This document shows, piece after piece, positions 1 to 9,663 of a DNA stretch of 64,000 bases; the stretch's first letter is position 1; the number at the start of each line of letters is the position of its first letter. Origin of the DNA: an uncultured Acetatifactor sp. (lineage in GTDB: Bacteria > Bacillota > Clostridia > Lachnospirales > Lachnospiraceae). The translations under genes and the position numbers were made by a program. The notes beneath the pieces were generated by a model. The model made no database searches, was not told the DNA's origin, and saw only the letters and a list, made by a program, of their open reading frames with translations. The stretch is from NCBI GenBank assembly GCA_910583845.1, contig CAJUAB010000015.1, positions 1 through 64,000 of the forward strand, read 5' to 3'.

Positions 1-71
1 GCGTCAGATCTTATTCCGCGGGAAGACGCAGGAGGGAGACTGCGGAACTCAGAATAAGGAGGTAGTACTAA

Positions 72-431
72 ATGAAGGGTTCTTCTATGAATACACATAT
101 GGGCAATATTGTGATCAACAACGAGGTCATTGCCCAGTATGCCGGAAGCGTGGCCGTTGAATGCTTTGGCATCGTCGGGATGGCGGGGGTCAGCGTGAAG
201 GACGGCATGTCAAAACTCCTGAAAAAAGACAGTCTGACCAGGGGCATCAATGTCAGCCTGAACAACAATAAACTGACGCTGGATTTTCATGTGATTGTGG
301 CTTACGGCGTAAGCATTATCGCTGTGTCGGACAATCTGATCAGCAGTGTGAAATATAAGGTGGAAGAGTTTACCGGTATCCATATCGAAAAGATCAATAT
401 CTTTGTGGAAGGTGTCAGAGTGATTGATTAG
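72..431 (+). CDS. Asp23/Gls24 family protein (YloU-like)
   Basis: A 119-residue protein of the Asp23/Gls24 envelope-stress family, the size of B. subtilis YloU. The body from about residue 10 has the alternating beta/alpha pattern of the family (GNIVINNEVIAQYAG near the start, VEGVRVID at the end). AAGGAGG at 56-62 stands about nine bases before this ATG; a second Met at codon 6 is less well placed. The next gene is fakA, the usual partner of yloU in Firmicutes. Its exact biochemical role is unknown; family members are linked to membrane and alkaline stress. Confidence 0.9.
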   Translation: MKGSSMNTHMGNIVINNEVIAQYAGSVAVECFGIVGMAGVSVKDGMSKLLKKDSLTRGINVSLNNNKLTLDFHVIVAYGVSIIAVSDNLISSVKYKVEEFTGIHIEKINIFVEGVRVID

Positions 432-495
432 TCAGCCGCCTCCGGGGCCGGCAGCGGCAGGAGGGCTGAAGAACTATATTTTAGGAGGATTTATC

Positions 496-2199
496 GTGAC
501 TTCAAATACTATCGATGCTAAGATGTTGTCTAAGATGTTCTTGGCCGGCGCAAAGAACCTGGAGAGCAAAAAGGAATGGATCAACGAACTGAATGTGTTT
601 CCCGTGCCGGACGGCGACACGGGCACCAATATGACCATGACCATCATGTCCGCCGCTAGGGAAGTGTCCGCGCTGGGTGAAAACGCGGATATGAAAGCCC
701 TGTGCAAGGCAGTCTCCGGCGGTTCCCTGCGGGGAGCCAGGGGAAACTCGGGGGTGATTCTGTCCCAGCTTCTCCGTGGCTTTACAAAAAGCATCAGCGG
801 CAAGGAGCAGCTGACCATCCCGGATCTCTCCGACGCCTTTGACAAGGCGGTGGAAACCGCTTATAAGGCCGTGATGAAGCCAAAGGAGGGTACCATCCTC
901 ACCGTGGCCAAGGGCGGTGCCGAGAAGGCCCGGGAACTGATCAAGGAAGGCATGGAGGACATGGGAGAATTTCTGGCGCAGGTCATTGAGCATGCCCGGT
1001 ATGTGCTGAGTCAGACACCGGAACTTTTGCCGGTGCTGAAGCAGGCGGGGGTGGTGGATTCCGGCGGCCAGGGTCTGGTGGAAGTGCTGAGCGGCGCATA
1101 TGACGCTTTCATGGGCAAGGAGATCGACTATACCATATCGGCGGCGGCCCAGGAGAGCCCTTCTACAGGCAGGTCTTCCGGCTATCAGGCCCAGGCGGAA
1201 GCGGAGATCAGATTCGGCTACTGCACCGAGTTTATTATTTTGCTCAGCAAGACTTTCAATATCAAGCACGAGATGGATTTTAAGGCCTATCTGGAATCCA
1301 TCGGTGATTCCATCGTATGCGTGGCGGACGAGGACGTGGTCAAGGTACATGTACATACCAATGACCCCGGACTGGCGATTCAGAAGGCATTGAAGTATGG
1401 ACAATTATCTAATTTGAAAATTGATAATATGCGCCTGGAACATCAGGAGAAGCTCTTTAAGATGAGCGGGAAGGAGACGGAGGGCAGTCCGGTACAGACC
1501 AGCGTTTCCGCTCCTGTGCAGGCTCCGGTCCAGCCCCCCAAGCCCGTGGGCTTTCTGGCGGTTTCCGTGGGAGACGGCGTGAACGAGATTTTTAAGAGCC
1601 TGGGGGTGGATCATATTATAGAAGGCGGCCAGACCATGAACCCCAGCACTGCGGATATTCTGGATGCTGTGGACCAGGTGAACGCGGAGACGATTTTCAT
1701 CCTTCCCAACAACAAGAATATTATTCTTGCGGCCAACCAGGCGGCGGAATTGATGACAGATAAAAACCTGCTGGTGATTCCCACCAAGACCATTCCCCAG
1801 GGTATCACGGCGGTGATCAACTATGTGCCGGAGATGTCTGTGGAGGACAACGAGGTCACTATGATGCAGGAGATCGGCAATGTGAAAACAGGCCAGGTGA
1901 CTTACGCCGTGCGGGACACCATGATTGATGACAAGGAGATCAAACAGGGCGACTTTATGGGGATCGGTGACGGGGGCATTTTGTCCGTGGGGCAGGATAT
2001 GCTGCAGGTTACCAAGGACATGGTGAAAGCCATGGCGGATGCGTCCAGCGAATTAATCAGCGTCTATTACGGCAGCGAAGTACAGGAGGAGGCCGCCGCG
2101 CAGCTTGGAAGGGAACTGGAGGAGGCTTATCCGAACTGTGACATTGAAATGCAGTACGGCGGGCAGCCCATCTACTATTATATTATTTCGGTGGAGTAG
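496..2199 (+). CDS. fakA: Fatty acid kinase catalytic subunit FakA (DhaL/YloV family)
   Basis: A 567-residue DhaL-domain kinase that phosphorylates fatty acids held by a DegV/FakB carrier so that they can enter phospholipid synthesis. The ATP/Mg site motif PDGDTGTNM lies at about residues 38-46, followed by SGGSLRGARGNSG; a middle domain and a C-terminal domain follow, as in YloV. The open frame reaches back to 424, but a GTG at 496 with AGGAGG at 483-488 is the best start and removes a low-complexity leader. It follows yloU by 64 bases; a DegV gene is encoded two genes downstream. Confidence 0.93.
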   Translation: MTSNTIDAKMLSKMFLAGAKNLESKKEWINELNVFPVPDGDTGTNMTMTIMSAAREVSALGENADMKALCKAVSGGSLRGARGNSGVILSQLLRGFTKSISGKEQLTIPDLSDAFDKAVETAYKAVMKPKEGTILTVAKGGAEKARELIKEGMEDMGEFLAQVIEHARYVLSQTPELLPVLKQAGVVDSGGQGLVEVLSGAYDAFMGKEIDYTISAAAQESPSTGRSSGYQAQAEAEIRFGYCTEFIILLSKTFNIKHEMDFKAYLESIGDSIVCVADEDVVKVHVHTNDPGLAIQKALKYGQLSNLKIDNMRLEHQEKLFKMSGKETEGSPVQTSVSAPVQAPVQPPKPVGFLAVSVGDGVNEIFKSLGVDHIIEGGQTMNPSTADILDAVDQVNAETIFILPNNKNIILAANQAAELMTDKNLLVIPTKTIPQGITAVINYVPEMSVEDNEVTMMQEIGNVKTGQVTYAVRDTMIDDKEIKQGDFMGIGDGGILSVGQDMLQVTKDMVKAMADASSELISVYYGSEVQEEAAAQLGRELEEAYPNCDIEMQYGGQPIYYYIISVE

Positions 2200-2385
2200 A
2201 AATTTGCATAAGGGTGGGAGCTGCCCGAAGGGCGGCGGCCTGCCCTTTTATAGTATTCTGGCGCAGACAGCCGGGGCCATGCCGCTGACTCTTTGCCTGA
2301 GCGGGGCGCGGGGCCGGACTGTTTTCCGGTATTCAGGTTTTCGTCTCTCTCCTCGTCAGGAGAAAAGAAATGAGGGAGTAAGGAT

Positions 2386-4518
2386 ATGGAGGATGGCACT
2401 TCCATCTTGGAAATAAAGGGAATCGGTGAGAAATCTCAGAAACTGTTTGCCAAAGTGAATATTCGGACGGTGGGGGATTTATTGTATTATTATCCCAGGG
2501 ATTATGAGACGTTCCGGGAGCCGGTGCCTATAGCCCAAGCCAAATCCGGGGAAATCTGCGCCATCCGGGCCACAATCTGCGGTACGGTGAATGTGAAAAA
2601 AATGCGGAGCCTGACCATATTGAACGCGCTGGCGCGGGACGGCTCCGGCGGAATACAGCTCACTTTTTTTAACATGCCTTTTCTCAAGAATGTGTTAAAA
2701 CCCGGCAGTTGCCATATCTTCCGGGGACGGGTGCAGGCCAGGGGAACGGCTCTGGTGATGGAGCAGCCCCGGATGTACAAGCCGGAGGAGTATGCCGGGT
2801 TTCTTACCTTTATCCAGCCCCGCTATGCCCTGACCAAGGGACTGACCAATCAGGCGGTGCAGAAGGCCGTGAAACAGGCACTGACGTATTACGCTTTCGG
2901 CCCGGACCCATACCCGGAATCTCTGCGCAGGCAGTATGATCTGATGGAACGAAGAGAGGCCATAAACAATATGCATTTTCCCGCGAGTTATGAAGAGCTG
3001 GTGAAAGCCCGCAGGCGGGTGGTGTTCGAAGAATTTTTTTCCTTTTTATATCTGCTGCGGGAGAACAGGGAGCAGTGCAGGCTGCTGGAAAACGAATACC
3101 GTATGTTGGAAACCGCGGACACGGACAGACTGCTGGAACAGCTGCCCTACCGGCTGACCGGGGCACAGACCAGAGCCTGGCAGGAGATCAGCCGGGATTT
3201 GTCTTCCCCCTGGTGTATGAACCGTCTGGTGCAGGGGGATGTGGGTTCCGGAAAGACCATTATTGCGGTGCTGGCCCTGCTGATGTGCGCCGCCAACGGT
3301 TATCAGGGGGCGCTGATGGCTCCCACGGAGGTACTGGCGGCGCAGCATTATGAAGGAATATGCGGGTATGTGGAACATTATCATGTGTCCTTAAAGCCTA
3401 TCCTTCTGGTGGGCAGCATGACAGCCAGGGAGAAGCGGGAAGCCTATGAAAGGATCGCTGCCGGAGAGGTCAATCTGGTGGTGGGAACCCACGCGGTGAT
3501 CCAGGAAAAGGTGCGCTTTAAGAATCTGGCTCTGGTGGTCACAGATGAGCAGCATCGCTTCGGGGTGCGTCAGCGGGAAGTGCTGGCGGAAAAGGGCAGC
3601 AATCCCCATGTGCTGGTGATGAGCGCCACCCCGATCCCCAGGACTTTGGCCATTATTTTGTATGGGGACTTACAGGTGTCCGTCATCGACGAACTCCCTG
3701 CCAACCGGCTGCCCATCAAAAACTGTGTGGTTGGCACTTCTTACCGGCCCAAGGCGTATCAGTTCATTGAAAAGGAGGTCCGCGCCGGGCGTCAGGCGTA
3801 TGTGATCTGTCCCATGGTGGAAGAGGGGGAGATGGAGGATCTGGAAAATGTGACGGAGTACGCGCAGAAGCTGCGGGCCGCGCTGCCTGCGGACATTCAG
3901 GTGGCTACTCTTCACGGCAGGATGAAACCTGCCGACAAGAATCGGGTCATGGAGGAATACGCGGCTCATAATATTGACGTACTGGTGTCCACCACCGTGA
4001 TCGAGGTAGGGATCAACGTGCCCAACGCCACAGTGATGATGGTGGAGAACGCGGAGCGCTTCGGCCTGGCACAGCTCCATCAGCTCAGAGGCCGGGTGGG
4101 CCGGGGAGAGCATCAGAGCTATTGCATCTTTATCAGCGCCCAGGACAACAAAGAGACCATGGAGCGCCTGGATATCCTGAACCGGTCCAACGACGGCTTT
4201 TTTATCGCCTCGGAAGACTTGAAGCTCCGGGGGCCGGGAGATCTTTTCGGTATCCGGCAGAGCGGGGAGTTTGCCTTCCGGATGGGTGATATCTATACGG
4301 ACGCGGAAATCCTCAGACAGGCCAGTCAGGCCGTGGACAGTGTGAGGGGAGTCCTGGGAGCCGGCAATGGACAGGGCGGGAACGCGGCGGCTGGAAATAT
4401 GCGGGGAAGCGGCGGTCAGGACTGCATTTATGACGCTGACACGGCCGGAGAATATGATCGGCTGATGAAATATCTGCACGGGGAAAACAGGCTGCAGGTT
4501 GACTTTAGAACGATTTGA
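2386..4518 (+). CDS. recG: ATP-dependent DNA helicase RecG
   Basis: A 710-residue superfamily 2 helicase that regresses stalled forks and acts on branched DNA. The N-terminal wedge domain is followed by Walker A GDVGSGKT at 284-291, motif II DEQH at 387-390, SATPIPRT (motif III) and the C-terminal LRGRVGRG arginine-finger motif. Full family length. A Gly/Asn-rich insert (about residues 658-675, starting GAGNGQGG) near the C-terminus is a local oddity. A purine-rich GGGAGTAAGGAT sits just before the ATG. The 186 bases upstream, after fakA, show no gene. Confidence 0.96.
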   Translation: MEDGTSILEIKGIGEKSQKLFAKVNIRTVGDLLYYYPRDYETFREPVPIAQAKSGEICAIRATICGTVNVKKMRSLTILNALARDGSGGIQLTFFNMPFLKNVLKPGSCHIFRGRVQARGTALVMEQPRMYKPEEYAGFLTFIQPRYALTKGLTNQAVQKAVKQALTYYAFGPDPYPESLRRQYDLMERREAINNMHFPASYEELVKARRRVVFEEFFSFLYLLRENREQCRLLENEYRMLETADTDRLLEQLPYRLTGAQTRAWQEISRDLSSPWCMNRLVQGDVGSGKTIIAVLALLMCAANGYQGALMAPTEVLAAQHYEGICGYVEHYHVSLKPILLVGSMTAREKREAYERIAAGEVNLVVGTHAVIQEKVRFKNLALVVTDEQHRFGVRQREVLAEKGSNPHVLVMSATPIPRTLAIILYGDLQVSVIDELPANRLPIKNCVVGTSYRPKAYQFIEKEVRAGRQAYVICPMVEEGEMEDLENVTEYAQKLRAALPADIQVATLHGRMKPADKNRVMEEYAAHNIDVLVSTTVIEVGINVPNATVMMVENAERFGLAQLHQLRGRVGRGEHQSYCIFISAQDNKETMERLDILNRSNDGFFIASEDLKLRGPGDLFGIRQSGEFAFRMGDIYTDAEILRQASQAVDSVRGVLGAGNGQGGNAAAGNMRGSGGQDCIYDADTAGEYDRLMKYLHGENRLQVDFRTI

Positions 4519-4670
4519 GGGTATACTGAATATGCGATGTTCTGCCGCCGTCCAAGGCATTGTTCAACCGGATGCGGATTCAGACGGGAATGGGTATCCG
4601 CCTGAAACGAGATGTCCCTGGAGGACCCTCGGTTATCACAAATTGCCCGAAGAGAGGAACGGATAAATTA

Positions 4671-5540
4671 ATGTCAAAGGTTGCCATAATCACAGACAGT
4701 AATAGCGGTATTACGCAGTCCCAGGGAAAGGAGATGGGAATCTTCGTATTGCCCATGCCCTTTTTTATCAATGAGGAGACTTTTTATGAGGATATCAGCC
4801 TGACGCAGGAGCAGTTTTACGAAAAGCTGCGGGGAGGCGCGGATATTCATACCAGTCAGCCTTCGCCGGAATCGGTGATGCAGCTCTGGGACGAGGTGCT
4901 GAAGGACTATGACGAGATCGTGCATATTCCCATGAGCAGTGGGCTGTCCGGTTCCTGCCAGAGCGCCATCATGCTGGCCCAGGACTATGAGGGCAAGGTG
5001 CAGGTGGTGAACAATCAGCGGATCTCCGTGACCCAGAGGCAGTCTGCCCTGGACGCTAAGCTGTTGGCCTCCAAAGGTATGAGCGCTCTGGAAATCAAGG
5101 ATTTCCTGGAGGGAGACAAGTTTAACAGCAGCATTTACATTATGCTGGATACCCTTTATTATCTGAAAAAGGGCGGGCGTATCACGCCTGCGGCAGCGGC
5201 GCTGGGTACGCTGCTGAAGCTAAAGCCTGTACTGCAGATCCAGGGGGAGAAGCTGGACGCTTTCGCAAAGGCCCGCACCACCAATCAGGGAAAATCCATC
5301 ATGATCAGCGCCATCAGGAAAGATATTGAGAATCGTTTTGGCGGATTGTCCGAGGATAAGCATATCTGGCTTCAGATTGCCCACACGGCCAACGAGGAGG
5401 CGGCCAGGGCCTACAGGGAGGAAATTCTGGAACAGTTTCCGGGCTATGATATCCACATTGATCCGCTGTCCCTGAGCGTGGCCTGCCATATCGGCCCCGG
5501 AGCGCTGGCGTTTGCCTGCTGTAAGAAGATTGAGGCATAG
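4671..5540 (+). CDS. DegV family fatty-acid-binding protein (FakB-type)
   Basis: A 289-residue DegV-fold protein. The start MSKVAIITDSNSGI carries the typical N-terminal TDS motif, and the middle has YLKKGGRI, the family's characteristic segment. DegV proteins bind a fatty acid and present it to FakA; with fakA encoded 2.5 kb upstream this is probably its carrier subunit, which is an inference from context. The open frame extends back to 4560 but the ATG at 4671 has AGAGAGGAAC upstream and begins the conserved fold. Confidence 0.92.
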   Translation: MSKVAIITDSNSGITQSQGKEMGIFVLPMPFFINEETFYEDISLTQEQFYEKLRGGADIHTSQPSPESVMQLWDEVLKDYDEIVHIPMSSGLSGSCQSAIMLAQDYEGKVQVVNNQRISVTQRQSALDAKLLASKGMSALEIKDFLEGDKFNSSIYIMLDTLYYLKKGGRITPAAAALGTLLKLKPVLQIQGEKLDAFAKARTTNQGKSIMISAIRKDIENRFGGLSEDKHIWLQIAHTANEEAARAYREEILEQFPGYDIHIDPLSLSVACHIGPGALAFACCKKIEA

Positions 5541-5644
5541 GATGATAAAGCGCTCCTGCATCGCAACAGGCAGATTCACACAGGAGCAATGTATAACCAG
5601 GAACGACAGGATACAACAGGAGAGCACAGACGGATCGGAGAGCG

Positions 5645-5671
5645 GCGGGCACTTCCCAGGGAGGTGCCCGC
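5645..5671. terminator. GC-rich hairpin after the DegV gene
   Basis: GCGGGCAC and GTGCCCGC form a perfect 8-bp stem around an 11-base loop about 105 bases past the DegV stop. No immediate U-tract follows, so it may be a weak or factor-assisted terminator or simply a structured 3' end. The rest of the 301-base gap to the topoisomerase gene holds only the promoter-like site at 5741. Confidence 0.4.
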
Positions 5672-5740
5672 TGTTCATGACAATGGGATTCTGCGCAGCA
5701 TGATTCCTGCTGTTTTTCCTTTTCCTGCCACAAAATGTAT

Positions 5741-5748
5741 GCTATAAT
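5741..5748 (+). promoter_or_regulatory. Extended -10 promoter upstream of parE-like gene
   Basis: TGCTATAAT is a perfect -10 box with the extended TGn element; the -35 region is T-rich but not canonical. It lies about 95 bases before the topoisomerase B start and after the hairpin at 5645, so it is the likely promoter for that gene. Confidence 0.5.
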
Positions 5749-5841
5749 GTTCGCAGGCAATGGGGCGGCATGTGAACAAGCATAGTCCCCGGGGGACATG
5801 TTTTGAGCGCAGGGCAAAACAGGAACGAGGTATGATTATTT

Positions 5842-7773
5842 ATGGCAAAAGCAGATACGAATTACGGCGCGTCCAGCATCACCGTGCTGGAAGGACTGGA
5901 GGCTGTTCGCAAGCGTCCGGGTATGTATATAGGCAGTGTGTCCACAAAGGGCTTGAATCATCTGATCTATGAGATTGTGGACAATTCCGTGGACGAGCAT
6001 CTGGCGGGGTATTGCGACACCATCCGGGTGATTCTGGAGGCGGACGGCTCCGCCACTGTCAGCGATAACGGCAGAGGTATCCCTGTGGGGATGCACGAGA
6101 AAGGCATAAGCGCGGAGCGGCTGGTTTTTACCACGCTGCACGCGGGGGGGAAATTTGACAACAACGCCTACAAGACCAGCGGCGGTCTCCACGGGGTGGG
6201 TTCCTCAGTAGTCAATGCCCTCTCCAATCGGTTGACTGTGACAGTCAAAGTGGGTGGATGCGTCTATCAGGACCAATATGAGAAAGGTCTGCCGGTGACA
6301 GAGCTGGAAAACGGTCTTCTTCCCATCATCGGCAAGACCCGGGAGACGGGAACCACCATCAATTTCCTGCCGGATGACACGATATTTGACAAAACCCGCT
6401 TTAAGGAGGATGAAGTCAAGAGCAGACTGCATGAGACGGCTTATCTGAATCCGGAGCTTACCATTATTTTTGAGGACAGGCGCAGGGAGGAGCCGGAGCA
6501 GGTCACTTTTCATGAGCCGGAGGGGATCACAGGCTTTATCAAGGATATGAACAAGGGGGACGAGCCTGTACATGAATGCATTTACTTTAAGGGCGAATCT
6601 GAAGATATTGTGGTGGAGGTGGCCTTTCAGTATGTGAATGAGTTTCACGAGAATGTGCTGGGATTCTGCAACAATATCTATAACTCCGAGGGCGGCACTC
6701 ATCTGACGGGATTCAAGACCCAGTTCACCAATGTGATTAACACCTATGCCCGGGAGCTGGGGATTCTGAAGGAAAAGGATGTGAATTTCACCGGAGCGGA
6801 TGTGCGCAACGGCATGACGGCGGTGGTGTCCATCAAGCACCCTGATCCCCGTTTTGAGGGACAGACCAAGACCAAGCTGGACAATCAGGATGCCGCCAAG
6901 GTGGTGGCCAAGGTGACCGGGGAGGAAATCGTCCGGTATTTCGACCGAAATCTGGAAGTGCTGAAAAATATTATCGGCTGCGCGGAGAAAGCCGCCAGGA
7001 TTCGCAGGACGGAGGAGAAAGCCCGGACCAATATGCTGACCAAACAGAAATTTTCCTTTGATTCCAATGGAAAACTGGCTAACTGTGAATCGAAGGACCC
7101 TTCCAGATGCGAGATTTTTATTGTGGAGGGAGACTCTGCGGGGGGCAGCGCCAAGACGGCCCGGGATCGCAGCTTTCAGGCCATCCTGCCCATCCGGGGT
7201 AAGATCCTGAACGTGGAGAAAGCCAGCATCGACAAGGTGCTGGCCAACGCGGAGATCAAGACCATGATCAACGCCTTTGGGTGCGGTTTTTCCGAGGGGT
7301 ATGGGAATGACTTTGATATCTCGAAGCTCAGATATGACAAGATTATCATTATGACGGATGCGGATGTGGACGGTTCTCATATCTCCATGCTGCTTTTGAC
7401 GCTGTTTTACCGCTTTATGCCGGAACTGATTTACGAGGGGCATGTGTATCTGGCCATGCCGCCGCTGTACAAGGCCATGCCTTCCAAGGGCAAGGAGGAG
7501 TATCTCTATGACGACAAGGCGCTGGAGCGATACCGAAAACGGCACAAGGGGCCGTTTACCCTGCAGCGTTACAAAGGCTTGGGCGAGATGGACGCCCAGC
7601 AGCTGTGGGAGACCACGCTGGACCCTGCCACCCGGATGATGAAGCGGGTGGAAATAGAGGACGCAAGGCTGGCCACAGATCTGACCAGTACGCTGATGGG
7701 CACGGATGTGCCGCCCCGGCGGGCTTTTATATACGACCATGCCACAGACGCGGAACTGGATTACAATGCGTAA
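5842..7773 (+). CDS. parE: Type IIA topoisomerase subunit B (ParE/GyrB-like)
   Basis: A 643-residue ATPase subunit. The GHKL ATPase domain shows E44 and N48 in EIVDNSVDEH, then DNGRGIP and GGLHGVGSSVVNAL; the TOPRIM domain has E429-GDSAGGSA and DADVDGSH at 506-513. Full length for GyrB/ParE without the proteobacterial insert. It lies far from any dnaA-type locus and its partner subunit (18051-20294) is the second, topo IV-like type, so parE is preferred over gyrB; the distinction is not certain from sequence alone. In this window the two subunits are separated by about 10 kb of accessory genes. Confidence 0.85.
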   Translation: MAKADTNYGASSITVLEGLEAVRKRPGMYIGSVSTKGLNHLIYEIVDNSVDEHLAGYCDTIRVILEADGSATVSDNGRGIPVGMHEKGISAERLVFTTLHAGGKFDNNAYKTSGGLHGVGSSVVNALSNRLTVTVKVGGCVYQDQYEKGLPVTELENGLLPIIGKTRETGTTINFLPDDTIFDKTRFKEDEVKSRLHETAYLNPELTIIFEDRRREEPEQVTFHEPEGITGFIKDMNKGDEPVHECIYFKGESEDIVVEVAFQYVNEFHENVLGFCNNIYNSEGGTHLTGFKTQFTNVINTYARELGILKEKDVNFTGADVRNGMTAVVSIKHPDPRFEGQTKTKLDNQDAAKVVAKVTGEEIVRYFDRNLEVLKNIIGCAEKAARIRRTEEKARTNMLTKQKFSFDSNGKLANCESKDPSRCEIFIVEGDSAGGSAKTARDRSFQAILPIRGKILNVEKASIDKVLANAEIKTMINAFGCGFSEGYGNDFDISKLRYDKIIIMTDADVDGSHISMLLLTLFYRFMPELIYEGHVYLAMPPLYKAMPSKGKEEYLYDDKALERYRKRHKGPFTLQRYKGLGEMDAQQLWETTLDPATRMMKRVEIEDARLATDLTSTLMGTDVPPRRAFIYDHATDAELDYNA

Positions 7774-7835
7774 ACGACTTATTTCTGCGGCTCGGGCTGA
7801 GCGTCCGGGCCATGGAGGAACGGAGGGCTTGTTTT

Positions 7836-8114
7836 ATGGAATATGAAGAATATATCAGGCAGGGCCTGGAAGGCGGAGCACCGTTAAAGATAATAATGTC
7901 TGGCAGTGTGGAAAATACAGATGATGGAAATACAGGTGTTGTCGGTGTGGTCTATGCCACGGAAAACAAGGCATTAGCAAAGCTAAAGCTACAGGAATTG
8001 AAAGAGGCTCATCCGGAAAATTATTACATGGTATACAGTGTGCCACTGGACATGGATCTGACCACCCTGGGGCATTATCCTTCCATTGAAATTTCCAGGG
8101 AAGATTTGGAATAA
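7836..8114 (+). CDS. Small hypothetical protein
   Basis: A 92-residue acidic protein I do not recognise, without signal peptide or membrane segment. It has an alpha/beta pattern: KIIMSGSVENTD, then VVGVVYATENKALAKLKLQEL and MVYSVPLDMDL. ATG at 7836 follows CGGAGGG; an in-frame ATG at 7812 would add eight residues. It opens the accessory region that follows the parE-like gene. Confidence 0.5.
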   Translation: MEYEEYIRQGLEGGAPLKIIMSGSVENTDDGNTGVVGVVYATENKALAKLKLQELKEAHPENYYMVYSVPLDMDLTTLGHYPSIEISREDLE

Positions 8115-8261
8115 ATATGATCCAGGAGAATTGATTTTCTACTGGTCCGGGAAATAGTAGAAATTTCCGGATGAACTGGAAGAATATCTTGGGCAGCAGA
8201 AAGTATGACGGAACGGCGGAAATGATCGCCCTGAAAGATGAGATACGGAGTAGTGTAAGGT

Positions 8262-9035
8262 ATGACAAACATGTCGGATATTAAAATGGTGGTAACGGAC
8301 CTTGACGGGACTTTGCTTAAAGATGACAAGAGCGTTTCGGCGTATACGCAGGCTGTAATCCGGAAACTGCGGGATAGAGGGGTGCTTTTTGTAATTGCCA
8401 CGGCCCGGCCCATCCGGGCGGTGAAAAAGTTTCTGCCCTGGGTTTCTTATGACGCGGCGGTCTTCCACAATGGAGCCGTGGTGGAAGATGGCGGGCGCAG
8501 GCTGGGCAAAACCGGGATACCGAACCCGCTGAAAATCGTGGCGGCGATTCTGCGGGACCGGCCCAAAACAAAAATAGCGGTAGAGTCCAATGATGAAATG
8601 TACAGTAATTTTGATGCCGGGGAGTTCTGGAAGGGAATCGAGTATACGGCCACGGAGGATTTTCACGAGACAGAGGGACTGGTGGCGGACAAGATTATTC
8701 TGGAGGCCAGGTCCGGGGCTGAGATGGAAGTATTCAGACCCTATCTGAGGGACGAGTTATATATACAGCTCTCGGAGAACCGGCTTGCCACGATCCATGA
8801 CCTGCAGTCCACCAAGCGAAATGGCATAGAGCTGATCGCCAGGGAACATGGTATATCCCTGGCGCAGGTGGCCGCTTTTGGGGACGACTACAATGACAGG
8901 GAGATGCTGATGGCCTGTGGGGTCGGCGTGGCGGTGGAGAACGCTTTGCAGGAAGTCAAGGCTGCGGCGGCATATGTGTGCGGCAGCAATGAGCAGGACG
9001 GTGTGGCCAGATGGCTGGAAGAAAACCTGCCATAA
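8262..9035 (+). CDS. Cof-type HAD-superfamily hydrolase
   Basis: A 257-residue phosphatase of the Cof/IIB HAD subfamily. Motif I is DLDGTLL with D13 and D15, motif II lies in VIATARP, and the C-terminal GDDYNDREML gives the acidic motif IV. Substrates of this family are usually sugar phosphates or cofactors and cannot be read from sequence. AAGG stands before the start; Met4 is an alternative. The 147 bases upstream contain only a 37-codon open frame of doubtful meaning. Confidence 0.88.
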   Translation: MTNMSDIKMVVTDLDGTLLKDDKSVSAYTQAVIRKLRDRGVLFVIATARPIRAVKKFLPWVSYDAAVFHNGAVVEDGGRRLGKTGIPNPLKIVAAILRDRPKTKIAVESNDEMYSNFDAGEFWKGIEYTATEDFHETEGLVADKIILEARSGAEMEVFRPYLRDELYIQLSENRLATIHDLQSTKRNGIELIAREHGISLAQVAAFGDDYNDREMLMACGVGVAVENALQEVKAAAAYVCGSNEQDGVARWLEENLP

Positions 9036-9077
9036 ACTTTCAGACACACTCTGGCAAATATAAATGGGAGCTGTGAA

Positions 9078-9600
9078 ATGATCATGAGACATGCGCAAAT
9101 TCTCATCTGCTGGCTGGCAGTGGCATTATTCTGCTGACCGAATGCCGGACGGCGCAGGCAGAATCCGGAGCGGTGGGAGAGTCAAGAGAGGTGCTGCTTT
9201 CCCCTTATGCCCGGGCGTATTGTGAACTACAGTATGATGACATGTGGACGGGGCATACGTGGAGGCCCTATTTTTATCATTATGAAGAGAAGGAAGGAGA
9301 AAATGGGAAACTTACGCCGGATGAGGGGGAAAACTTTCTCCTGCGGAGCTTGAGAAGCTCTGCGGATTTGACCTGGCGGGAGAAGTGGAGGCCAAAGGCT
9401 ATGAGGTGACGGCCATCGTCAGGTGGAGCTCCAGCGATATTGTAACTGTTAATTATACCATCCCTGCAGATGAAGAGGGCCCTGTTCCCTGCCTTACCTA
9501 CGAAAATATTATCTGGGATTGCCAGAAAAAGGATTATTGGAGAAAAGACCAGCGTGGCGTAACCTCCTGGGAGAACGCGGGAGTAGGCGGCAGTATTTAA
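9078..9600 (+). pseudogene. Broken lipoprotein-like gene (frameshifts)
   Basis: Three reading frames carry consecutive pieces of one apparent protein. A hydrophobic start at 9078 (MIMRHAQILICWLAVALF) hits a stop at once; the next frame continues through LLTECRTAQAE, which resembles a lipobox, then SREVLLSPYARAYCELQYDDMW to a stop near 9409; the final frame from about 9345 gives EKLCGFDLAGEVEAKGYEV and runs to 9600. Two shifts therefore break it, unless they are assembly errors. The original product was probably a small secreted or lipid-anchored protein of unknown function. Confidence 0.6.
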
Positions 9601-9663
9601 GAGATCTGTGATGTATGGCCTTAAACTTTGAATTTTCTGAAACACGTAGAGGAGCATTGAGAG

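Noticed and set aside
502..1404. 300-codon open frame on the minus strand under fakA
   Set aside because: It lies entirely within a well-supported gene on the other strand and shows only Arg/His-rich antisense character; the same holds for the long minus frames under the parE-like gene (6205-7740), under amidase and under hisD.
8171..8284. 37-codon frame before the Cof-type hydrolase
   Set aside because: Overlaps the hydrolase start, no clear ribosome site, no recognisable family; could be a gene remnant but not supported.
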